DNA from: Cellulosimicrobium composti
Lineage (GTDB): Bacteria; Actinomycetota; Actinomycetes; Actinomycetales; Cellulomonadaceae
Length of the DNA: 64,000 nucleotides
Assembly (NCBI RefSeq): GCF_009711085.1
Contig: NZ_WMKA01000006.1
Span: 1-64,000, forward strand
Direction: 5' to 3'
Position 1 is the first letter of the stretch. Each line of letters begins with the position of its first letter. Shown in pieces: positions 1 to 8,600 of the stretch. The notes beneath the pieces were generated by a model. The model did not search any database. It was not told the origin of the DNA and saw only the letters and a list, made by a program, of their open reading frames with translations. The position numbers and the translations under genes were made by a program.

Positions 1-637
1 GCCGGGCCCGGCGCCCGCGGCGCCGTCGGCGCCCGAGAGCGACCCCTGGGCCTTCCCCTCGACGCCCGCACCCGCCTCCGGCGGCCTCATCACCGGCGTC
101 CCGGGCGTCGGCGGCGGCGCGCCCTCCGCGCCCTCCGCGCCCTCCGCGCCCTCCGCGCCGGCACCTGCTCCCGCGACCCCCGCACCGGCCGCCGTGCCGC
201 CCACGGCCGCGCCCGCCGCACCCACGGCCGAGCCGGACGAGGCGGAGTGGGACAGCACGCGCCTCACCGCGAGGGACGTGCGGGCGATGGACCCCGCGCC
301 CGACGTCGCGGTCGTCATCGAGCTCGAGTCCGGCGAGCGCCGCCCGGTCGACCGCCCGACGCTCCTGGGCCGCAACCCGCAGGCTCCCGACGACGGCCCG
401 TGGAACCTCGTCGCCGTCGACGACCCCACGCGCTCCGTCTCCAAGACGCACGCCGAGCTGCGCGTCGACCCGAGCGGCCTGTGGCTCACGGACCGCGGCT
501 CGACCAACGGGACCGTCGTCTCCGTCCCCGGGGCCCCGCCGCGCGTCGCCGAGCCGGGCGCGCGCGTGCGCGTCCCCGTCGGCGCGACCATCCACGTGGG
601 CGACCGGCGCATCGTCGTGCACCCGGGGGCCTCGTGA
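1..637 (+). CDS. FHA-domain protein, 3' part (5' end outside window)
   Basis: The frame is open from position 2 with no stop, so the gene begins before the window. About 110 Pro/Ala-rich, probably disordered residues precede a C-terminal FHA domain. The domain shows the usual phosphothreonine-binding signs: LLGRNPQ near the start, SVSKTHAEL, and TDRGSTNGT. FHA domains bind phosphothreonine on partner proteins. The stop overlaps the GTG of the PP2C gene (GTGA), so the two are almost certainly co-translated. With a kinase and a phosphatase in the same operon it is likely an adaptor read by that pair. The missing N-terminus may carry other domains; FHA identity is firm, the wider role is inferred. 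Confidence 0.85.
   Translation, partial: PGPAPAAPSAPESDPWAFPSTPAPASGGLITGVPGVGGGAPSAPSAPSAPSAPAPAPATPAPAAVPPTAAPAAPTAEPDEAEWDSTRLTARDVRAMDPAPDVAVVIELESGERRPVDRPTLLGRNPQAPDDGPWNLVAVDDPTRSVSKTHAELRVDPSGLWLTDRGSTNGTVVSVPGAPPRVAEPGARVRVPVGATIHVGDRRIVVHPGAS
119..154 (+). repeat. 9-bp tandem repeat coding Ala-Pro-Ser x4
   Basis: Four perfect copies of GCGCCCTCC lie in the disordered linker of the first FHA protein. The unit is in frame, so copy-number change would alter only linker length. Confidence 0.9.
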
Positions 638-1491
638 CGAGCGACCAGCCCGCCGAGGTCCACCTCGCCTGGGGCGCGGCGTCGCACCGGGGCGCGCGGC
701 GCCTGCTCAACGAGGACCGCTTCCTCGTCTCGCGCTCCGTCTTCTTCGTCGCCGACGGCATGGGCGGGCACGAGGCCGGCGAGGTCGCGAGCGCCACGGC
801 CGTCGAGGCCCTGCGCCCGCTCGCCGACCTCGACGTCGTCACGCCCGACGCGGTGCGCGAGCGGATCGCCGTCGCGCAGGAGAACGTGCAGGCGATCGTC
901 ACCGAGCCCGGCCGGGGCGCCGGCACGACCGTGACGGGCGTCGTGGTCTCCGAGCAGGACGGCAACCCGTACTGGCTCGTCGTCAACGTCGGCGACTCGC
1001 GCACGTACCACCTCGCGGGCGGTCGGCTCGAGCAGGTGAGCGTGGACCACTCGGAGGTCCAGGAGATGGTCGACGCCGGGCTGCTCACCCCGGCCGAGGC
1101 CCTCACCCACCCGCGGAGGCACGTGGTCACGCGCGCGCTCGGCTCGCGCAACGCCCCCCAGGTCGACTTCTGGTACGTGCCGATCGAGCGCCACGACCGC
1201 GTCCTCGTCTGCTCGGACGGGCTCACGGGCGAGCTCGCGGACGAGCGCATCTGCGAGGTGCTCCTGTCCACGCCGGACCCCCAGGCCGCGGCGGAGCGAC
1301 TGGTGACCGAGGCGATCACCGCCGGTGGCCGGGATAACATCACAGTCGTCGTCGTCGACGCGACGGGCGTGTCCGACGACACGAGCGGCGGGAGCACGAC
1401 ACCGCGGGACCAGTCCGGGGTGCCGGAGCCGGAGGTCGACGAGGACACGCTGCCCAGGGATGTTCGTCTGCAGATCGGGGGTCTGACGTGA
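634..1491 (+). CDS. PP2C-family serine/threonine phosphatase
   Basis: This 285-residue soluble phosphatase should reverse the action of the kinase encoded two genes downstream. The PP2C (PPM) signature is complete: RRLLNEDR (residues 22-29), VADGMGGHEAGE from 39 with metal-binding Asp41, GAGTT, VNVGDSR, LVCSDGLTGEL and the terminal GGRDNITVVVVD block. The length matches bacterial Stp/PstP catalytic domains without a membrane anchor. I chose the GTG at 634 because it overlaps the previous stop as GTGA and leaves only about ten residues before the domain. The stop overlaps the next GTG in the same way. Likely substrates are the kinase itself and FHA partners in this operon (inference). Confidence 0.93.
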   Translation: MTSDQPAEVHLAWGAASHRGARRLLNEDRFLVSRSVFFVADGMGGHEAGEVASATAVEALRPLADLDVVTPDAVRERIAVAQENVQAIVTEPGRGAGTTVTGVVVSEQDGNPYWLVVNVGDSRTYHLAGGRLEQVSVDHSEVQEMVDAGLLTPAEALTHPRRHVVTRALGSRNAPQVDFWYVPIERHDRVLVCSDGLTGELADERICEVLLSTPDPQAAAERLVTEAITAGGRDNITVVVVDATGVSDDTSGGSTTPRDQSGVPEPEVDEDTLPRDVRLQIGGLT

Positions 1492-3137
1492 CGCTGCGCT
1501 ACGTCACCGGAACGGCACGCGCCGTCGTGCGGGGTGGGACGGTCGTCGTCCTGCCCGGCCCGGTGGAGGCGTCGCTCGTCGAGCAGGTCTGGGACCAGCT
1601 CGGCGCCGACGCGGGCGTCGTCGAGGTGCTCCAGGTGCTCACGGGCGCGTTCGGGTCGAGCCTGCGCACGGTGCCGCCGTTCGTCGTCGCGGTCGTCACG
1701 GACCGCCGCGTGCACGTCGCGGCCCGGGGCCGCGTGTCGGTGACGCTCGAGCTCGACGGCGGCGAGCGCGTGCGCGTCGACGGCGAGGGCGTCACGACCT
1801 GGTCCGAGCGCGTCCTGGAGGACGTGGTCGAGCTGCTCGTCCGCGTCGACGCCGGCCTCGCGGGCACGCTCGACGAGGGCCCGGCCGGCGGTCCGCTGCT
1901 CGGGGACGCCGCCACGCTGCCCCTGGTCTCGGGCGTCGTGCTCGCGGGTGCGGTCGCCTGGCCGCTCGTCGAGCGACCCGCCGTCGCGCCGCGCGAGGAC
2001 GAGACGCCCGCCGCGGCGGAGCCCGCGGGCACGCCCTCAGCGCCGACGGCGCCCGCGCCCGAGGCCGCCCCGACGGCCGCGCTCGCGGCGGAGCCCGCCG
2101 CCGCGCCCGTCGACGGGCTCGGGGCCACGCTGCGCCTGCCCGAGGAGACGATCGCGCCGGAGCCCGACGGCGTCCCGCACGATCCCGAGCCGGTCGCGAC
2201 GGGCTCCGACGCGCCCGCGGCCCCCGACGCGCCGGCGGACGAGCCGGACGACGACTACGCCCACCTGTGGGGCTCCACGATCCTGCGGACCGTCGAGGAC
2301 GCTGCCGTGCGCCTCGACGAGGAGGACGAGCACGACGAGCCCGAGGCGGCCGCCGCGCCCGTCCCGCCGCCCCCGGCCGCCCCGGCCGAGCCCGCTCCGG
2401 CGGAGCCGGCGGTTCCCGCGCCGCCCGTCGCGGACGGTCTCATCGCGGGCGTCCCGCGCGAGTGGACCGGCGCCACGCCCGCGGCGGCGCACCGGGCCGC
2501 GACCGTCGTCGACCCGGAGGGGGAGGGGGCCGCCGAGGCGGCCGGCCTCGACCACGACGGCCACACCGTGCTCTCGTCCGCGATCGCCGACCTGCGCGCC
2601 GCCGCCCAGGAGGCGGCGCCCGAGGCGGCGCCCCCGGCACCGCCGACGCCGTCGTTCACCGCCCCGCCCGCGCCGGGCCAGCAGCAGATCCTGGCGCGCA
2701 CGTGCGCGCACGGGCACGCCAACCCGCCGTCGCGCGAGACGTGCGCGGTCTGCGACGCGCCGCTGGACGGCGACGCCGAGCTCGCGGTCCGCCCGCCGCT
2801 CGGGCGCGTCGTCGTGTCGACCGGGCAGACGGTCGAGCTCGACCGGCCCGTCGTCGTCGGTCGGCGCCCGCGCTCGCCGCGCACGCAGTCGGCCGAGCTG
2901 CCGCGGCTCGTCACGGTGCCGAGCCCGCAGCAGGACATCTCGCGCTCGCACCTCGAGATCACTCTCGAGGGGTGGCACGTGCTCGTGAGCGACATGGCGA
3001 CGACCAACGGCACCACGCTCCTGCGCACGGGCCAGCCGCCGCGGCGCCTGCACCCGTCGGAGCCGGTGCTCGTCGTCGACGGCGACGTCGTCGACCTCGG
3101 CGACGGCGTGACCCTGGTGTTCGAGGGGATCCGGTGA
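1488..3137 (+). CDS. Large FHA protein with zinc-ribbon motif
   Basis: This 549-residue protein has three parts. Residues 1 to about 155 form a compact region of unknown family (beta-rich, Val-rich). Residues 160-390 are Pro/Ala/Glu-rich and probably disordered. The C-terminus carries a treble-clef-like cysteine motif (CAHGHANP...CAVC, near 400-420) directly followed by an FHA domain with DISRSHLEI and MATTNGT. The cysteines suggest one bound zinc. Its place between phosphatase and kinase, with GTGA overlaps on both sides, argues for a scaffold that recognises phosphorylated partners. The N-terminal domain is not one I recognise. Confidence 0.85.
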   Translation: MTLRYVTGTARAVVRGGTVVVLPGPVEASLVEQVWDQLGADAGVVEVLQVLTGAFGSSLRTVPPFVVAVVTDRRVHVAARGRVSVTLELDGGERVRVDGEGVTTWSERVLEDVVELLVRVDAGLAGTLDEGPAGGPLLGDAATLPLVSGVVLAGAVAWPLVERPAVAPREDETPAAAEPAGTPSAPTAPAPEAAPTAALAAEPAAAPVDGLGATLRLPEETIAPEPDGVPHDPEPVATGSDAPAAPDAPADEPDDDYAHLWGSTILRTVEDAAVRLDEEDEHDEPEAAAAPVPPPPAAPAEPAPAEPAVPAPPVADGLIAGVPREWTGATPAAAHRAATVVDPEGEGAAEAAGLDHDGHTVLSSAIADLRAAAQEAAPEAAPPAPPTPSFTAPPAPGQQQILARTCAHGHANPPSRETCAVCDAPLDGDAELAVRPPLGRVVVSTGQTVELDRPVVVGRRPRSPRTQSAELPRLVTVPSPQQDISRSHLEITLEGWHVLVSDMATTNGTTLLRTGQPPRRLHPSEPVLVVDGDVVDLGDGVTLVFEGIR

Positions 3138-4903
3138 GCACGAAGCGCGCACCGTCACCACCCCCGGAGATCACGGGCTTCGAGTACGTCTCGCTCATCG
3201 GCTCGGGCGGGTTCTCCGACGTCTTCCTGTACCAGCAGCAGCGGCCCCGCCGCCGTGTCGCCATCAAGGTCCTGCTGCACGAGTGGTCGAGCCACTCGCA
3301 GCGCGCGGCGTTCGACGCCGAGGCCGACCTCATGGCGACGCTCTCGACGCACCCGTCGATCGTCACGATGTACGAGGCGGACATCGCGGACGACGGCCGT
3401 CCGTACCTCGCGATGGAGTACTGCTCGCGCCCGAACCTCGGGGCGCGCTACCGCAGCGAGCGTCTCTCGGTCGCCGAGGCGCTGCGCACGGCCGTGCAGA
3501 TCGCCGGCGCCGTGGAGACCGCGCACCGCGCGGGCATCCTGCACCGCGACATCAAGCCCGCGAACATCCTCGTCACCGAGTACGGGCACCCGGCGCTCAC
3601 GGACTTCGGCATCTCCTCGACGGTCGACGACGCCGCGCGCGCCGAGGGGATGTCGATCCCGTGGTCGCCGCCGGAGTCGTTCGCGGAGCCGCCGCGCAGC
3701 GGGATCGCGACGGACGTCTGGGCGCTCGCCGCGACGACGTACACGCTGCTCGCGGGCCGCACGCCGTTCGAGGTGCCCGGCGGCTCGAACTCGAGCGCCA
3801 ACCTCATCTCGCGCATCGAGAGCTCGCCGCTGCCGCCCACCGGTCGCACGGACGTGCCCGCGTCGCTCGAGCGCGTGCTCGCGACGGCGATGGCGAAGAA
3901 CCCGGCGTCGCGCTACCCGACCGTCCTGGCGTTCGCGCGCGCCCTGCAGCAGGTGCAGAACGAGCTGTCGTACGCGGTCACGCCGATCGACCTGCTCGAC
4001 GACTCGGGCCACGTGCAGGAGGAGGAGCCCGACGACGACGGCGGGACGCGCCTGCGCCAGGTCGTCTCGATCGACCCGTCGGGCGCCGGCGCGGCGGCGG
4101 GCACCTCCGCCCCGCCGCGCCCGACGCAGCCGACGACGCCCCTGCACCCCGCGACGCCCTGGCCGGGCCCGGCGCCCGCGCCCGGGGCGGGCCCGGCGCA
4201 CGCCCCGTACCCGCCCGCGGCGTGGAGCCAGGGTGCGCCCGCCGGGACGTCGGGCACCGTGCCGACGACCGCCGTCGGGCAGGCCGGGCTCGCGCCCGTC
4301 GCGGAGCTCACGGACCCGTCGCGCCTGTACCCGGGGGCACGGCAGCCGGGCGCGTGGGGCGCCCCGCCGGTCGAGGACACGGTCCACCGCACGGCCGGGC
4401 CGGCCGAGGGCGAGGCCGAGGCGACGGGCACGGAGGAGCGCACCGGCCGGGGCGCGCTGTGGGCGACGCTCGCGGCGGTCGTCGGCGTCGCCGTCGCGGT
4501 CACGGGGTTCCTCGTGCTGCGCCCCGACGGGACGCCGGACGACACGACGCCGACCGCCGACGGCGAGAGCACGACGACCCCGGACGACGACTTCGTCCCG
4601 TCGGACAACCTGGGCGACCTCGTGCCGCCGGTGAACGACCTCGTGGGCACGTACGACCCCGAGCGCGAGGTCGCGACGTTCACGTGGGCGTACGACTCGG
4701 AGAAGGCGCAGGAGGGGGACATGTTCGCGTGGAAGAAGCTCGACGTGCTCGAGGACTCGCCCTACAAGGACGCGTTCGACGAGACCACGGTCGAGCTCCG
4801 GGCCAAGCCCGGCGAGCAGGTCTGCATCGAGGTCATCGTCGAGCGTGACGGCCGGTTCTCGGCGTCGCCCCAGAAGGCCTGCGTGACGGGGGAGGCGGCG
4901 TGA
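3134..4903 (+). CDS. Membrane serine/threonine protein kinase
   Basis: This is a 589-residue Hanks-type kinase. The catalytic domain spans about residues 14-280: Gly loop GSGGFSDV, ATP-binding Lys45 in VAIKVLL, HRDIKPAN with catalytic Asp139, and DFG with Asp157. The usual APE motif at the end of the activation segment reads PPE. A Pro/Ala-rich juxtamembrane region follows. One membrane helix lies at about 440-463, and a small external domain of about 110 residues contains two cysteines (VCIEV and KACV). This is a PknB-like layout, but with a short sensor instead of PASTA repeats. It starts with GTG overlapping the upstream stop. It probably phosphorylates FHA proteins and the EssC-like ATPase of this locus (inference). 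Confidence 0.93.
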   Translation: MSTKRAPSPPPEITGFEYVSLIGSGGFSDVFLYQQQRPRRRVAIKVLLHEWSSHSQRAAFDAEADLMATLSTHPSIVTMYEADIADDGRPYLAMEYCSRPNLGARYRSERLSVAEALRTAVQIAGAVETAHRAGILHRDIKPANILVTEYGHPALTDFGISSTVDDAARAEGMSIPWSPPESFAEPPRSGIATDVWALAATTYTLLAGRTPFEVPGGSNSSANLISRIESSPLPPTGRTDVPASLERVLATAMAKNPASRYPTVLAFARALQQVQNELSYAVTPIDLLDDSGHVQEEEPDDDGGTRLRQVVSIDPSGAGAAAGTSAPPRPTQPTTPLHPATPWPGPAPAPGAGPAHAPYPPAAWSQGAPAGTSGTVPTTAVGQAGLAPVAELTDPSRLYPGARQPGAWGAPPVEDTVHRTAGPAEGEAEATGTEERTGRGALWATLAAVVGVAVAVTGFLVLRPDGTPDDTTPTADGESTTTPDDDFVPSDNLGDLVPPVNDLVGTYDPEREVATFTWAYDSEKAQEGDMFAWKKLDVLEDSPYKDAFDETTVELRAKPGEQVCIEVIVERDGRFSASPQKACVTGEAA

Positions 4904-5598
4904 GCGAGCTCGCGGTCGAGTTCTGCGGCGAGTGGTTCCGCCCTTCCGTCGACGGGGAGCCGTTCGACATCGGGCGCGACGGGGACCTCGCGATCGAGGA
5001 CAACCCGTACCTGCACCGGCGCTTCCTGCGCATCTCCCACGAGGCCGGCATCTGGTGGCTCGCCAACGTGGGGTCGCTCATCTCCGCGACGGTGTGCGAC
5101 TCGGGCGGCGGCGTGCAGTCGTGGTTGTCGCCGGGCAACCGCTTGCCGATCGTCTTCCCGACGACGTCCATCGTGTTCACGGCCGGCCCGACGACGTACG
5201 AGCTCACCGCGCAGCTGCACGGCGCGCCGTACCAGGAGATCCGGTCGGAGGACCCGGACTCGGGCGCGACGACGATCGGCATGATCACGTTCACGACGAG
5301 CCAGAAGCAGCTCATCGTCGCCCTCGCCGAGCCGATGCTGCGGCGTGACGGCACGGGCCTGTCCGAGATCCCGTCGTCGGCGGCCGCGGCGGCGCGGCTC
5401 GGCTGGGCCACGACCCGCTTCAACCGCAAGCTCGACAACGTGTGCGACAAGCTCGACCGGATCGGCGTCAAGGGGCTGCGCGGCGGCCCGGGCGCGCTCG
5501 CGACGAACCGCCGCGCCCGCCTCGTCGAGTACGCCGTCGCGTCCCGGCTCGTCACCGCGGCCGACCTGCCCCTCCTCGACCTGACCGACGACGGCTGA
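4900..5598 (+). CDS. FHA-like N-terminus fused to a helix-turn-helix-like C-terminus
   Basis: The 232-residue product begins with a degenerate FHA-type fold (DIGRDGDLAIED, then HRRFLRISHEAG and LANVGS; the canonical Ser-x-x-His and Asn-Gly motifs are altered). Its C-terminal 90 residues are helical and resemble a winged-helix/sigma-4-like DNA-binding unit (SSAAAAARLGWATTRFNRKLDNV, read in two parts around residue 170, then a basic segment). There is no signal or membrane helix. The GTG start overlaps the kinase stop. The combination suggests a kinase-responsive transcription factor, in the manner of EmbR-type FHA regulators, but that is inference. The phosphopeptide-binding residues are not well conserved. 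Confidence 0.65.
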   Translation: MSELAVEFCGEWFRPSVDGEPFDIGRDGDLAIEDNPYLHRRFLRISHEAGIWWLANVGSLISATVCDSGGGVQSWLSPGNRLPIVFPTTSIVFTAGPTTYELTAQLHGAPYQEIRSEDPDSGATTIGMITFTTSQKQLIVALAEPMLRRDGTGLSEIPSSAAAAARLGWATTRFNRKLDNVCDKLDRIGVKGLRGGPGALATNRRARLVEYAVASRLVTAADLPLLDLTDDG

Positions 5599-5693
5599 GC
5601 GCGCCGGCCCCGGCGAGCGCCGCCGCGCGCTCCGCCGGGTCGCGCCCTCGGGCCGCCGCCGTCCCGCTCCTGCGAACCTGAACAGGAACCTTC

Positions 5694-8600
5694 GTGCGAA
5701 TCAAGCTCACGCTGCACCGCCCCGACGCCAGCACGACCAACGTCGCCGTCACGGCCGACGCGACGGCCACCGTGCGCGACGTCGCGGAGGCGCTGTTCGC
5801 GGGCGACCCCACCCGCTCGGGCACCGCCGTCCCGGACCGGCTCACGCTCCAGGTCGGCACGTCCCCGGCGGGCTCGGGCCAGGGGCGCGTGCTGTCCCCG
5901 ACGAGCGACCTCGTCGAGGCGGGCCTGCGGTCCGGGTCGACGGTCTCGATCGTGCGCGTGTCGGAGCACTTCGACGCCCCGGGTCAGGACCGCGGCGCGG
6001 CGGTCGCCGTCCTGCGCGTCCTCGAGGGCCCGGACGCGGGGCGCGAGTTCCCGCTGCCGGTCGGCACGAGCTACCTCGGCCGCGACCGCAACATGGACAT
6101 CCGGCTGAGCGACCCGCAGGTGTCCAAGCGGCACGCGCGCATCACGGTCGGCGAGACGATCGAGATCACCGACACGAACTCGGCGAACGGCCTCGTCATG
6201 GGCGGGCAGCGCATGATGCGCTCGACGCTCACGTCCGCGGACACCGTGACGATCGGGAGCACGGTCGTGTCGGTCGTCGCGCTGCACCGCACGACGAGCC
6301 TCGCGCCGACGAGCCCGGTCGTGGAGTTCAACCGGTCGCCGCGCGTCGTCGCACGGTTCCCGGAACGCAAGCTCAAGGCGCCCAAGCCGCCGACCCCGCC
6401 GGAGCCGCAGCGCTTCCCGTACCTCGCGATGGTCGCGCCGCTGATCATGGGCACGATCCTCTACTCGGTCACGCGGAACATCCTGTCGATCGTCTTCATC
6501 GGGCTGAGCCCGATCCTCATGCTCGGCAACTACCTCGACCAGAAGGTGCAGGCGCGCCGCAAGCTCAAGGCGCAGCGCGAGCAGTTCGCGGCGGCCGTCG
6601 TGGCGATGCGCGACACGATCGAGCGCACGCACGCCGTCGAGCGCGCGGTGCGCCTGTCGGAGGCGCCGTCGGTCGCGGACACGGTCGACGCGGTGCGGCG
6701 GCTCGGCGGGCTGATGTGGACCCACCGCCCCGAGCACGAGGCGTTCCTCACGGTGCGCGTCGGGCTCGGCGCGGCGCCCGCGCGCACGCAGCTCGAGCAG
6801 CCGAGCGAGAACAACACGCTGCCGGAGTTCTGGAGCGAGCTCGAGAAGCTGCACGCGCAGTGCGCGACGATCTCGGGCGTGCCCGTCGTCGCGCGCCTGC
6901 GCACGGACGGCGCGCTCGGCGTCGCGGGCACCGGGTCGACGGTCGACGCCGTCGCGCGCGGCATCCTCGTCCAGCTCGCGGGCCTGCACTCGCCGTCGGA
7001 GCTCGTGCTCGCGGCGGTGACGTCGCAGCGCTCGCGCGCCGACTGGGAGTGGCTCGAGTGGCTGCCGCACACGGGCTCGCCGCACAGCCCGCTCGGCGGC
7101 GACCACCTCGCCGACAACCCCGGCGCGGCGCAGGCCCTGCTGTCCCAGCTCGAGGACCTCGTCGAGGCGCGGGGTGCCGACCTCGACACGCACGCCGAGC
7201 TGCGCGGCCCCATCGACCCCGAGGAGGGGGAGGACACCCCGAAGCCCGTCCTGCCGACGGTCGTCGTGCTCGTCGAGGACGACGCCCCGGTGGACCGGTC
7301 GCGCCTCACGCGGCTCGTCGAGCGCGGCGCGGACGCGGGCGTGCACGTCGTGTGGGTCGCGCCGACCGTCGAGCAGCTCCCGGCCGCGTGCCGCACGTTC
7401 GTGCTCGTCGACACCGCGGACGCGACCTCGGCCGGCACGGCGGGCGCGACGAGCGGCGAGGTCCGCGTCGGGCGCCTCACGTTCCCCGTGACGTGCGAGA
7501 CGGTGGACCTGCCCACGGCCCACGAGGTCGCGCGCATCCTCGCGCCGGTCGTCGACGTCGGTGCCCCGGTCGACGACGACTCCGACCTGCCGCGCTCCGT
7601 CTCCTACCTCACGCTCGCGGGCACCGCGCTCGCCGAGGACCCGGGCCGCCTCATCGACGCGTGGCGCGAGAACGGGTCCCTCACGCCGCGCGACGGCTCG
7701 CCGCCCGTGCGGCGCAAGGCGCCCACGAACCTGCGCGGCCTCGTCGGGCACTCGGGCACGGAGCCGCTCTACCTCGACCTGCGCACCCAGGGCCCGCACG
7801 CGCTCGTCGGCGGGACGACGGGCGCGGGCAAGTCCGAGTTCCTCCAGTCGTGGGTGCTCGGCATGGCGGCGGCCCACAGCCCGGACCGCGTGACGTTCCT
7901 CTTCGTCGACTACAAGGGCGGCGCCGCGTTCGCGGACTGCGTCGACCTGCCGCACACCGTCGGCCTCGTGACCGACCTCTCGCCGCACCTCGTGCGCCGC
8001 GCGCTCACGTCGCTGCGCGCGGAGCTGCGCTACCGCGAGCACCTGCTCAACCGGAAGAAGGCCAAGGACCTCGCGTCGCTCGAGCGCACGGGCGACCCCG
8101 ACGCCCCGCCGAGCCTGCTGATCGTGGTCGACGAGTTCGCCGCCCTCGTCAACGAGGTCCCCGAGTTCGTCGACGGCGTCGTGGACGTCGCGCAGCGCGG
8201 GCGCTCGCTCGGCCTGCACCTCATCCTCGCGACCCAGCGACCCGCGGGCGTCATCAAGGACAACCTGCGCGCGAACACGAACCTGCGCGTCGCGCTGCGC
8301 ATGGCGGACGAGGACGACTCGACCGACATCCTCGGCATCCCCATGGCCGCGCACTTCGACCCGTCGATCCCCGGCCGCGGCGCCGTGAAGACCGGCCCCG
8401 GCCGCATCACGCCGTTCCAGACGGGCTACGCGGGCGGCTGGACGACGTCGCGGCCCGAGCGCCCGCGCATCGACGTCCAGGAGATGGCGTTCGGCTCCGA
8501 CATCCGCTGGGAGCTGCCCGAGCCGGAGGTCGAGGAGGTCACCGACCCCGGGCCGAACGACATCGCGCGCATCGTCGCGACGATCTCGCGCGCGGCGACC

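Noticed and set aside
247-633. Long open frame running upstream of the PP2C gene
   Set aside because: The translation before the GTG at 634 is Arg-rich shadow of the FHA frame; the PP2C domain begins just after 634.
486-1715. 409-codon minus-strand frame
   Set aside because: It is the low-complexity Arg/Ser/Thr reverse shadow of the PP2C and FHA genes; no domain or ribosome site.
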